From Corynebacterium suedekumii (GTDB taxonomy: Bacteria > Actinomycetota > Actinomycetes > Mycobacteriales > Mycobacteriaceae), in NCBI RefSeq assembly GCF_030252185.1, contig NZ_CP126970.1, positions 1,612,001 through 1,676,000 of the forward strand: DNA of 64,000 nucleotides. The letters run 5' to 3'. A program made the position numbers and the translations under genes. The notes under the pieces are model-generated. The model saw only the letters and a list, made by a program, of their open reading frames with translations. It was not told the DNA's origin and searched no databases. Positions 16,878 through 23,955 of this stretch are shown one piece after another (position 1 is the stretch's first letter; every line of letters starts with the position of its first letter).

Positions 16878-18073
16878 CAGCCGACGGTCAGGGGTGCGCC
16901 CGCGGCCTGCTCCTTCGTCCACAGCGAGGTGGCGGGGATCTTCGACAGGTCCGCCCGGTCGGCGTAGCGGCGCGCGATGTCCTCGACCTCGTGCAGCAGC
17001 CCCTCAGACAGGGTGGTCGGCTCCAGACCCAGATCAAGGAAGGCGTCGTTGACCACGTGGAGCTCGTTCTCCGCGGACTCCTTACGCGGGTTGGGCACCA
17101 TCTCGACGGTGGCGCCGGAGACCTCGGCGATGAGACGGGCCAGGTCACGGACCCGGTGGGTCTCGGTCATCTGGTTGAAGATCTTCACCCGGTCACCCGC
17201 GGCCGGCGGGTTCTCCAGGGCGAGCTGGATGCAACGGACCATGTCGGTGATGTGGATGAACGCGCGGGTCTGCCCACCGGTGCCGTGAACGGTGAGCGGG
17301 TAACCCACCGCCGACTGCATGAGGAACCGGTTGAGCACGGTGCCGTAGTCGCCGTCGTAGTCGAAACGGTTGATCAGCCGCTCATCGCGGGCCGTCTGCT
17401 CCGTGTTCGTGCCCCAGATGATGCCCTGGTGCAGATCGGTGATCCGCAGGGAGTCGTTCTTGGCGTAGTAGGCGAACAGATGCTGATCCAGCACCTTGGT
17501 CATGTGGTAGATCGACCCCGGGTTGGAGGGGTAGAGGATCTCCTGGCCGACGCGCTCACCGGAATCGGTGGGCACCTCGATGTCGAGGTAACCCTCCGGG
17601 ATCTTCATGCCCGCGGTGCCGTAGCCGTACGCACCCATGGTGCCCAGATGCGCGACGTGGATGTCCCGGCCACTCTCCACGATCGCGGCCAGCAGGTTGT
17701 GGGTGGCGTTGATGTTGTTGTCCACCGTGTAACGCTTGTTGCGCGAGTTCTTCATCGAGTACGGGGCGGCCCGCTGCTCCGCGAAATGGACGACCGCGTC
17801 GATCTCCCCGTAGGTGAGCAGATCCAGCAGGGCGTCATAGTCCTGCGCGATGTCGATGTGGTGGAAACCGATGGTCCGGCCCGAGACCTCGGCCCACGCA
17901 TCAATGCGTTCGGTGATGCTGCGGATCGGGGTGAGGGATTCGGCACCGAGTTCCGTGTCGATGGCCCGTCGGGAGAGATTGTCCACGATGACCACATCGT
18001 GCCCGAGATCCGACAGGTGCAGGGAAGCGGGCCAGCCACAGAAACCGTCGCCGCCGAGAATCGCAATCTTCAT
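16877..18073 (-). CDS. sqdB: UDP-sulfoquinovose synthase (SQD1/SqdB)
   Basis: A 398-residue extended short-chain dehydrogenase that makes UDP-sulfoquinovose from UDP-glucose and sulfite. It follows SQD1 nearly end to end: nucleotide-binding GGDGFCGW at 7-14, VDNLSRR, SLTPI, VVHFAEQRAAPYSM at 94-107, LGTMG with Thr145, the YxxxK pair Tyr189/Lys193 in YHMTK, FDYDGDYGTVLNRF, and VHGTGGQTRAFIHI near 260. These are SQD1-specific blocks and not those of ordinary UDP-glucose epimerases. It is first in a two-gene operon with an SqdX-like glycosyltransferase. Sulfoquinovosyl lipids are best known from plants, cyanobacteria and some alphaproteobacteria, so presence in a mycolate-bearing actinobacterium is notable. 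Confidence 0.88.
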   Translation of the reverse strand: MKIAILGGDGFCGWPASLHLSDLGHDVVIVDNLSRRAIDTELGAESLTPIRSITERIDAWAEVSGRTIGFHHIDIAQDYDALLDLLTYGEIDAVVHFAEQRAAPYSMKNSRNKRYTVDNNINATHNLLAAIVESGRDIHVAHLGTMGAYGYGTAGMKIPEGYLDIEVPTDSGERVGQEILYPSNPGSIYHMTKVLDQHLFAYYAKNDSLRITDLHQGIIWGTNTEQTARDERLINRFDYDGDYGTVLNRFLMQSAVGYPLTVHGTGGQTRAFIHITDMVRCIQLALENPPAAGDRVKIFNQMTETHRVRDLARLIAEVSGATVEMVPNPRKESAENELHVVNDAFLDLGLEPTTLSEGLLHEVEDIARRYADRADLSKIPATSLWTKEQAAGAPLTVG

Positions 18074-18118
18074 TCCGTTGACGATACTAAGACCGACCCC
18101 GGGCTGCAGGGTGAACCC

Positions 18119-18478
18119 TCACTCCATGACGAACGCGAGGTTGATCCCCTCGATCTCGTACCCGCCCGGGCCCGCGGCGAGCTGGGCCGCCAGGTTCCCG
18201 GCCACCGCCGGTGTCAGCGGGATGATCCACCCGAGCTTCGGATCGTAGGCGGGCACCAGCCGGGCGTCCTTGACCGGGATGAGGAAGATGATCGAGTCAC
18301 CGGCGGTGAGGGAGTGCGGGCGGCGGGAGACGGCGGCGTCGATAAGCAGCGGGGCGGACGCCGCATCCACGGTGACGATGACCAGCTGCTCCGCCGTGTG
18401 CACCGCCAGCGAACCGACGGTGACGGCCGTGACGTCCTCGGGGACGTCCACCAGCTCCTTGCGGCCGAACCCGAACAT
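18119..18478 (-). CDS. Hypothetical protein
   Basis: A 119-residue soluble protein, MFGFGRKELVDVPEDVTAV at its start, with no signal peptide, membrane helix or recognisable motif. Alternating hydrophobic strands (HTAEQLVIVTVDAAS, GDSIIFLIPVK, LGWIIPLTP) suggest a small beta-rich fold. It begins one base after the prfC stop, so it is very likely co-transcribed with it. It contains an exact copy of the dispersed 13-mer at 18335-18347, read as Leu-Ile-Asp-Ala. Function unknown. Confidence 0.7.
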   Translation of the reverse strand: MFGFGRKELVDVPEDVTAVTVGSLAVHTAEQLVIVTVDAASAPLLIDAAVSRRPHSLTAGDSIIFLIPVKDARLVPAYDPKLGWIIPLTPAVAGNLAAQLAAGPGGYEIEGINLAFVME

Positions 18479-18479
18479 T

Positions 18480-20123
18480 CTAGTCCGCCACCAGCGGTTC
18501 CATCGTCAGCTCCGGGTGCTCCTTCTCCACGAACGCCAGCTTCCACTTGTCGCCGAACAGAGCGATGAGCTCACCGTCGGTGCGGGTGAACACCTCCACG
18601 CCACGCTGGTGTCCGAGGGCCTGCGCGGAGGCGGCATCGGTCTTGCGGGCCACGGAGTAGGGGACCGGCTCGGTGATGGTCTCCACGTTGTACTCGTTCT
18701 CCATGCGGGCCTGCATGACCTCGAACTGCATGGGGCCGACCGCCGCCATCACCGGGTTGGCCTCGCCGCGGGCATCATTGCGCAGGATCTGCACCACGCC
18801 CTCGGAATCGAGCTGCTCCAGCGCCTTGCGGAACTGCTTGTACTTGCCCAGCGACTTCGCCCGCAACGTGCGAAAATGCTCCGGCGCGAACTGCGGCATC
18901 GGCGGGAACTGCACCTTCCGGCCCGCGTAGATCGTGTCGCCCGGGGCCAGGGAACCGGCGTTGACCAGACCGACGATGTCACCCGGGAACGCCGACTCCA
19001 CCGTCTCCCGCGTCCGGCCGAACACCGTCAGCGCGTACTTCGTGGAGAAGGACCGCCCCGACTGCGCATGCGTGACCTGCATGCCACGGTCGAACTCGCC
19101 GGAGACCACCCGCATGAACGCCAGGGTGTCCCGGTGGTTGCGGTCCATGCCCGCCTGCACCTTGAACACCACCCCGGAGAAGGGATCGTCGATCTCCCGG
19201 ACCTCGTCGATCGCGGTGGTCGAGGCCGCCACGACCTTCGGGTCGCTCTCCCGCTCACGCGGGGAGGGCGCGATCGCACACAGGGTGTCCAGGATCTGGT
19301 GGACACCGAAGTTGAGCATCGCCGAGGCGAAGATCAGCGGGGAGGTCACGCACTGCTCGAACAGCTCCTGGTCGTGCAGGGCACCGTCCGCGGCGAGCAG
19401 CTCCGCCTCCTCCACGGCCGTCTCCCAGTTGTCCTCCTCCTTGGCCAGCGCCTGGTCAGGGGAGTAGATCTCCTCCGGCGCGATCGTCGAACCACCGGCG
19501 GTACGGGTGAAGTGGATGTACTCCTCGACCTCACCCTCCTCACCGACCCTGGCCAGCCCCCGGAAATCACCCGCGATACCGACCGGCCAGAACAACGGCG
19601 TCGGCTGCAGGCCGATCTCGTCGACGATCTCATCCACCAGCTCCAGCGGCTCCCGGCCCACCCGGTCCCACTTGTTGATCACCGTGACGATCGGCAGGCC
19701 CCGCGCCTTACACACCCGGAACAGCTTGAGCGTCTGCGGCTCGAGGCCCTTCGCAGCGTCAATGAGCATGACAGCCGCATCAACGGCGGTGAGCACGCGG
19801 TAGGTGTCCTCCGAGAAGTCCGAGTGACCCGGCGTGTCCACCAGGTTGATCATGTACGGCTCGCCCTCATGCCCCTCCGGTGCATACTCGAACTGCAGCG
19901 CCGACGACGCGATGGAGATGCCGCGGTCCTTCTCCATGTCCATCCAGTCCGACACCGTCGACTTCCGGCCACCCTTGCCGTGGACGGCACCGGCCTCGTT
20001 GATGATGTGCGCGTGCAGCGCCAACGCCTCCGTCAGCGTGGACTTACCCGCATCCGGGTGGGCGATGACGGCGAACGTGCGGCGGCGTGAGGCCTCGGCG
20101 GTGGTGCTGGCGGTGGTGCTCAT
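18480..20123 (-). CDS. prfC: Peptide chain release factor 3
   Basis: A 547-residue translational GTPase that recycles RF1/RF2 from the ribosome after termination. G1 AHPDAGKST is at 21-29, the switch region has GISIASSALQFEY, G3 is VDTPGHSDF near 95, and G4 is NKWDR near 150. The RF3-specific C-terminal domains contain GVVFKVQAGMDRNHRDTLAFMRVVSG and GPMQFEVMQARMENEYNVE. Length and motifs distinguish it from EF-G. Start ATG 20123. A short hypothetical gene follows immediately. Confidence 0.95.
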   Translation of the reverse strand: MSTTASTTAEASRRRTFAVIAHPDAGKSTLTEALALHAHIINEAGAVHGKGGRKSTVSDWMDMEKDRGISIASSALQFEYAPEGHEGEPYMINLVDTPGHSDFSEDTYRVLTAVDAAVMLIDAAKGLEPQTLKLFRVCKARGLPIVTVINKWDRVGREPLELVDEIVDEIGLQPTPLFWPVGIAGDFRGLARVGEEGEVEEYIHFTRTAGGSTIAPEEIYSPDQALAKEEDNWETAVEEAELLAADGALHDQELFEQCVTSPLIFASAMLNFGVHQILDTLCAIAPSPRERESDPKVVAASTTAIDEVREIDDPFSGVVFKVQAGMDRNHRDTLAFMRVVSGEFDRGMQVTHAQSGRSFSTKYALTVFGRTRETVESAFPGDIVGLVNAGSLAPGDTIYAGRKVQFPPMPQFAPEHFRTLRAKSLGKYKQFRKALEQLDSEGVVQILRNDARGEANPVMAAVGPMQFEVMQARMENEYNVETITEPVPYSVARKTDAASAQALGHQRGVEVFTRTDGELIALFGDKWKLAFVEKEHPELTMEPLVAD

Positions 20124-20150
20124 GGTTGACCAGCGTAGTCGGTGTGGTTG

Positions 20151-20987
20151 TCACCACTGAACTCCGAGTACCTCGGCCGTCTCGGTGAACACCGAGTCGA
20201 TGAGGTCGCGGTCGCGAGCCGCCCGGCGCTGGATACCCGGGCGGCGTTTGTCGTTGTAGTACTCACCCGACTCCCAGTGGATCCCGGGGACACCGGTGAG
20301 GAAGTAGGCCAGGTTCATCCCGCCCTGTTCTGCCGGGGTGAACATCCGGTCACCGGCGAGGTTGTAGGCGTGGTGGAGGATCCCGGAGGATTCGGCTCCG
20401 AAGTTCGTGGCGATGACACCGGGGTGGAAGGCGACGGTGCTCAGGCCCCGATCGTGGAACCGGTCGTGGAGGGCCTTGGCGAACCAGTTCGTGGCGAGTT
20501 TGGCGTTGCCGTACGCACGGTTGGGGGAGAAGGCGTCGAACGTCTCCGGATCGGTCGGGTCGAACCTGGAGAACAGGACCGACGCGATCGACGACGTTCC
20601 GACCACCGAGGCGCGGGAATCCAGGAGGGTCTGGCGCAGCAGGTTCGTGAGCAGATACGGGGCGAGGTAGTTGACCTGCCAGGTCAGCTCGAAGCCGTCG
20701 ACGGTGCGGGAGGGCCCGTCGAAGATGCCGCCGGCGTTGTTCGCGAGGACGTCGATACGCGGGAGGGTGAGCAGCTCGGCGGCGAGGTTCCGGACCTCAT
20801 CGAGACGGGAGAAGTCGGCGACATGGAAGGGCGCATCGACCTCGGTGGCGACCGCTTGCGTCTTGGCCGGGTTACGGCCGACGAGGACGAGGTCGGTGTC
20901 GGGCAGGGTGGCCCGGATGCGGCGGGCGGCCGCGGCGCCGATGCCGTCGGAGGCGCCGGTGATGACGATGGTCTGTGACGTGGTCAT
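20151..20987 (-). CDS. Short-chain dehydrogenase/reductase
   Basis: A 278-residue SDR oxidoreductase. The Rossmann motif TGASDGIG is at the N-terminus (GASDGIGAAAARRI), the NNAG motif is in VLANNAGG near 92, the catalytic Ser is in GTSSIAS, and the YxxxK motif appears as YGNAK near 170. The downstream FHPGVIATNF is typical of WW-domain-oxidoreductase/retinol-dehydrogenase-like SDRs. ATG 20987 places the Rossmann motif 8 residues from the start. It is divergent from the FMN reductase gene, about 90 nt apart. Substrate unknown. Confidence 0.87.
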   Translation of the reverse strand: MTTSQTIVITGASDGIGAAAARRIRATLPDTDLVLVGRNPAKTQAVATEVDAPFHVADFSRLDEVRNLAAELLTLPRIDVLANNAGGIFDGPSRTVDGFELTWQVNYLAPYLLTNLLRQTLLDSRASVVGTSSIASVLFSRFDPTDPETFDAFSPNRAYGNAKLATNWFAKALHDRFHDRGLSTVAFHPGVIATNFGAESSGILHHAYNLAGDRMFTPAEQGGMNLAYFLTGVPGIHWESGEYYNDKRRPGIQRRAARDRDLIDSVFTETAEVLGVQW

Positions 20988-21076
20988 GCCCGTCAGGCTA
21001 CTGCGTGCGAAACCGGGGGAGGAGGCGTACACTAGTTTGGGTTCACGTCAACAATATCTGAGCTCAGGAGACAAGC

Positions 21077-21625
21077 ATGAAGATCGGCATCATCATCGGA
21101 TCCATCCGCGACGGACGCTTCGGCGAAGGCGTCGGCACGTGGGTCGCCGGAGCCGCCCGGCAACGCGAAGGCGCCACCTACGAGGTCCTCGACCTCAAGG
21201 AGTTCAACGTCCCGCTGCTCACCTCCGCCACCGTCCCCGGCGCCGCCAACAAGCAGTACGACGACGAGAACATCACCCGCTGGTCCCGGGCCGTCGACGC
21301 CTGCGACGGCTTCGTCTTCATCACCCCCGAATACAACCACGGTGTGCCCGGTGCCATGAAGAACGCCTACGACGCCCTCGGCATGGAGTGGCACGGCAAG
21401 CCCGTCGCCTTCGTCTCCTACGGCGCCGCCGAGGGTGTCCGCGCCGTCGAGCAGTGGCGCCAGATCGTGGGCAACTTCCAGCAGTACGACGTCCGCAACC
21501 AGGTCTCCCTGTCCATCTTCAACGACGTCGATGACAACGGCTTCGCCCCGCAGGAGCGCCGCGCTGGTGAACTCGAGACGATGCTCGGTGATCTCGAGGG
21601 GCTCATCGCCCAGCTGGCGAAGTAA
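21077..21625 (+). CDS. NADPH-dependent FMN reductase-like flavoprotein
   Basis: A 182-residue flavodoxin-fold protein. The family signature GSIRDGRFGEGVGTWV at 8-23 binds the FMN phosphate, and TPEYNHGVPGAMKNAYDAL near 95 is the second flavin-contacting block. Homologues reduce FMN, azo dyes, quinones or chromate with NADPH. ATG 21077 has AGGAGA about 8 nt upstream. It faces the Asp/Trp-rich peptide gene, with an inverted-repeat element and a long hairpin between them. Physiological substrate unknown. Confidence 0.88.
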   Translation: MKIGIIIGSIRDGRFGEGVGTWVAGAARQREGATYEVLDLKEFNVPLLTSATVPGAANKQYDDENITRWSRAVDACDGFVFITPEYNHGVPGAMKNAYDALGMEWHGKPVAFVSYGAAEGVRAVEQWRQIVGNFQQYDVRNQVSLSIFNDVDDNGFAPQERRAGELETMLGDLEGLIAQLAK

Positions 21626-21660
21626 CCGGTCTGCGGTCCTGTCGGGCCGCTGCCAGGCTT

Positions 21661-21725
21661 GCGCATCTTTCTTTGACGTGCGTGCATTTCTGCAGGTCGC
21701 CAGGACGCTGGTGAGCAAGATGCGC
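21661..21725. repeat. Structured intergenic inverted-repeat element, copy 2
   Basis: Arms GCGCATC (21661-21667) and GATGCGC (21719-21725) enclose exactly 51 nt. Pairing continues outward imperfectly (GCCAGGCTT from 21652 with AACCTGGC up to 21734). The interior shares TTCT-T-TG and CAGGTCG at the same offsets as copy 1 near 12.6 kb. Confidence 0.65.
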
Positions 21726-21786
21726 GAACCTGGCGGCGGAGGCAGTGGCGGACCCAGTGGCGGAGGATGCAACGCTAGCAACGGCT

Positions 21787-21835
21787 GAGGGCCCCGGGCC
21801 GCAGATGTGAGGAACATCTGCGACCCGGGGCCCTC
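21787..21835. terminator. Long bidirectional terminator hairpin
   Basis: Outer arms GAGGGCCCCGGG and CCCGGGGCCCTC (12 bp) and inner arms CGCAGATGT and ACATCTGCG (9 bp) are separated by one mismatch and close a 5-nt loop. It lies 46 nt beyond the stop of the Asp/Trp peptide gene (minus) and after the FMN reductase gene (plus). Confidence 0.8.
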
Positions 21836-21880
21836 TCGGTTGCTCTGGTGCTGGTCAGACTCGGGGATCAGACTCGGGGA

Positions 21881-22072
21881 CTAGTCGTCCCAGTCGTCGT
21901 CCCAGTCATCCCAGTCGTCGTCCCAGTCGTCCCAGTCGTCGTCCCAGTCGTCCCAGTCGTCCCAGTCGGAGATGATGGGGAAGTTGGGGATGGACGAGCC
22001 GGCGGGGACGACGCCGCCGACCAGGGAGGTGACCATCGCCATGATGGAGGCGATGATGGCTGCGATGCTCAT
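21881..22072 (-). CDS. Small membrane-type peptide with Trp/Asp heptad repeats
   Basis: A 63-residue peptide of unknown family. Residues 1-25 are hydrophobic (MSIAAIIASIMAMVTSLVGG), a likely membrane helix or uncleaved export signal. A short Pro/Ser linker follows, and residues 36-63 consist only of Asp and Trp in the heptad WDDWDDD. Trp falls at 37, 40, 43, 47, 50, 54, 57 and 61, giving 3-4 spacing. The DNA carries matching 21-bp tandem repeats. A strong ribosome site, AAAGGAG, is 6 nt before ATG 22072, a promoter is predicted about 80 nt upstream, and a large terminator follows, so the gene looks real and well expressed. Its size recalls the small corynebacterial PorA/PorH porins, but I see no homology. 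Confidence 0.75.
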   Translation of the reverse strand: MSIAAIIASIMAMVTSLVGGVVPAGSSIPNFPIISDWDDWDDWDDDWDDWDDDWDDWDDDWDD

Positions 22073-22151
22073 GTGGTGCTCCTTTGCGTGGTTGAGGTGG
22101 TGCCTGGCGGATGTGAGGTGGTGGTGCCGTGCCTTGTGCGGGCACACCTGG

Positions 22152-22180
22152 AGTACAACACCGGACATCGACCTCGGCAA
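22152..22180 (-). promoter_or_regulatory. Predicted promoter of the Trp/Asp peptide gene
   Basis: On the minus strand, TTGCCG (22175-22180) and TGTACT (22152-22157) are 17 nt apart. The implied 5' leader is about 70 nt. Confidence 0.45.
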
Positions 22181-22276
22181 GAGCTTTCTTTCCCGAACAG
22201 AAAGGCGAAACGCGCTGGTCAGGGCGTATGAATCGGGAATGAAGTCGCCATGAGGAAGCTCTCATGAACTGAAGGT

Positions 22277-22900
22277 TCAGCGGGCGTGGATGACGTTCTG
22301 GGCCTTCGCCAGGCCCTGCTCGACGATGAGCTCGACTGCGTCGGCCGCGGTGGCGATTGCCCGGTCGAGTTCGGCGCCGTCGTCGACGGGGCCGAGGACG
22401 TAGTCGGGGACGGGCATGCCCTTCGGCGGGCGGGAGATCCCGATCCGCACGCGCAGGTAGTCGCGGGTGCCCAGCTTCGCGCTGGTGGACTTGAGGCCGT
22501 TGTGGCCGTTCTCGTTGCCGCCCTGTTTGACGCGGACGGTGCCGGCGGGCAGGTCGAGTTCGTCGTGGATGACGATGATCCGTTCCGCCGGAACTCCGAG
22601 ACGCTCGGCGAGCGGGGCGACGGCCTCACCGGAGAGGTTCATGAAGGTCGCCGACCGGAGGACCAGGACATCCTGGTCGGCGATCCGCAGCTGGGTGGCG
22701 TGGGCAGGGACGCCGGGGACCGCCTCGAGGACCTCACCGAGGTCGGCGAGGAGGTCGTCGACGGCCATGTACCCGACGTTGTGGCGGGTGGCGGCGTACG
22801 TCGCGCCAGGGTTGCCCAGGCCGACCACGATCCAGTCGGCGGCGAGCATGCGATGGTCGGCGTCGGGGTGTCGGCGGAATCTCTTCAGGAACTCGAACAC
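22277..22900 (-). CDS. pth: Peptidyl-tRNA hydrolase (first copy)
   Basis: A hydrolase of 207 residues from GTG 22900, which recycles peptidyl-tRNA by cleaving the ester bond. Core motifs are VVGLGNPGATYAATRHNVGY (catalytic His in RHNVG), FMNLSGEAV, and HDELDLPAG with the catalytic Asp; GGNENGHNGLKS is the substrate-binding block. An extension of about 25 residues (FEFLKRFRRHPDADH) precedes the usual start. No strong ribosome site is seen, so the start is uncertain; ATG 22933 would overlap the divergent neighbour. A second pth lies 9 kb away, beside rplY, in the conserved position. Confidence 0.9.
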   Translation of the reverse strand: MFEFLKRFRRHPDADHRMLAADWIVVGLGNPGATYAATRHNVGYMAVDDLLADLGEVLEAVPGVPAHATQLRIADQDVLVLRSATFMNLSGEAVAPLAERLGVPAERIIVIHDELDLPAGTVRVKQGGNENGHNGLKSTSAKLGTRDYLRVRIGISRPPKGMPVPDYVLGPVDDGAELDRAIATAADAVELIVEQGLAKAQNVIHAR

Positions 22901-22931
22901 GCCTGGCAGTGTCTCACATACCCTGTTCCTC

Positions 22932-23900
22932 ATGAGGATCCCACCTGTCATCGTCGCTCCCATGGCGGGAGGCCCGTCCACACCCGAGCTGGTCAACGCG
23001 GCCGCCCGCGCCGGTTCGCTCGGGTTTCTCGCCCCCGGCCCCGCGCCCGCGTCCACCCTCCGCGGGTGGTTGTCGGAGGTGGACGGCCCGTACGCCGTCA
23101 ATCTGTTCACCCGGCAGCGTCCCTTCGCCTCGCTTGACGACGTCGCCCGGGTCACCGCCGAGCTCGCCCCCGGCGAGCCCGTCCCCGACGTGGACCTGAG
23201 CTACGACTTCGACGCGAAGTTCGCGGCGGTCCTCGAGACGGAGCATCCGCCGCTGGTCGTCTCCGCCACCTTCGGCCCGTTCACCCGCGAGGAGATCGAC
23301 GCGCTGCATGAGCGGGGAATCGACGCCTGGATCACCGTCACCACCCCGGAGGACGCCGTGACCGCCGCTGCTCTCGGGGCCGACGCGCTCGTGGTGCAGG
23401 GGCCGGACGCCGGTGGACACCGTTCGACGTGGTCGGTGGAGGAGGAACCCGACGAGCGGCTGCTGCCGGAGCTGGTCCGCGCGATCGGTGAGGTCGGGGT
23501 CGCCCTCCCGCTCGTCGCCGCCGGCGGGATCCGGGACGCCGCGGACGTCGAGGCCACTCTCGCGCTGCCCGGCGTGGTGGCGGTCTCCTGCGGCTCGGCC
23601 TTCCTGCTCGCCGATGAGGCCGGGACCTCCGGGTTCAACCGGGAGCTGCTTCGGGCCGGTGGGGAGTCGGTGGCCAGCCGTGCCTTCTCCGGTCGGGTGG
23701 CCCGCGGCCTGGCCACCGAGTTCACCCGCGACCACCCGGACATACCCCCGACGTACCCCTATCTTGCGCCGTTGTTGGCGCCGCTGCGGCAGGGCGATCC
23801 AGCAGGTCATGCCTACTGTCTGGTGGGGACGGGCGTCGAGAAGCTGCGGGGCGGATCGGCGGCGTCCATTCTGCGAACATTGGCCCCTCACCAGCACTAA
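22932..23900 (+). CDS. Nitronate monooxygenase (2-nitropropane dioxygenase family)
   Basis: A 322-residue FMN-dependent TIM-barrel enzyme. The N-terminal PVIVAPMAGGPSTPELVNAAARAGSLGFL is the flavin-binding start of the family. Downstream are ALVVQGPDAGGHRS, with the His that contacts FMN/substrate, and VAAGGIRDAADVEATLALPGVVAVSCGSAFLLADE for the phosphate site. Family members oxidise alkyl nitronates such as propionate-3-nitronate. Start ATG 22932 is nearly back to back with the divergent pth gene. It precedes gapB by 55 nt on the same strand. Confidence 0.87.
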   Translation: MRIPPVIVAPMAGGPSTPELVNAAARAGSLGFLAPGPAPASTLRGWLSEVDGPYAVNLFTRQRPFASLDDVARVTAELAPGEPVPDVDLSYDFDAKFAAVLETEHPPLVVSATFGPFTREEIDALHERGIDAWITVTTPEDAVTAAALGADALVVQGPDAGGHRSTWSVEEEPDERLLPELVRAIGEVGVALPLVAAGGIRDAADVEATLALPGVVAVSCGSAFLLADEAGTSGFNRELLRAGGESVASRAFSGRVARGLATEFTRDHPDIPPTYPYLAPLLAPLRQGDPAGHAYCLVGTGVEKLRGGSAASILRTLAPHQH

Positions 23901-23955
23901 GCGTTGGCTAAGATGGCTGGGAGGTACACCCACCCGTAAGTGAGGAAGGATCCCA

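Noticed and set aside
21884..21968. Tandem 21-bp repeats suggesting a CRISPR or minisatellite
   Set aside because: There are no unique spacers, and the repeat is explained as the coding sequence of the Trp/Asp peptide with a good ribosome site.
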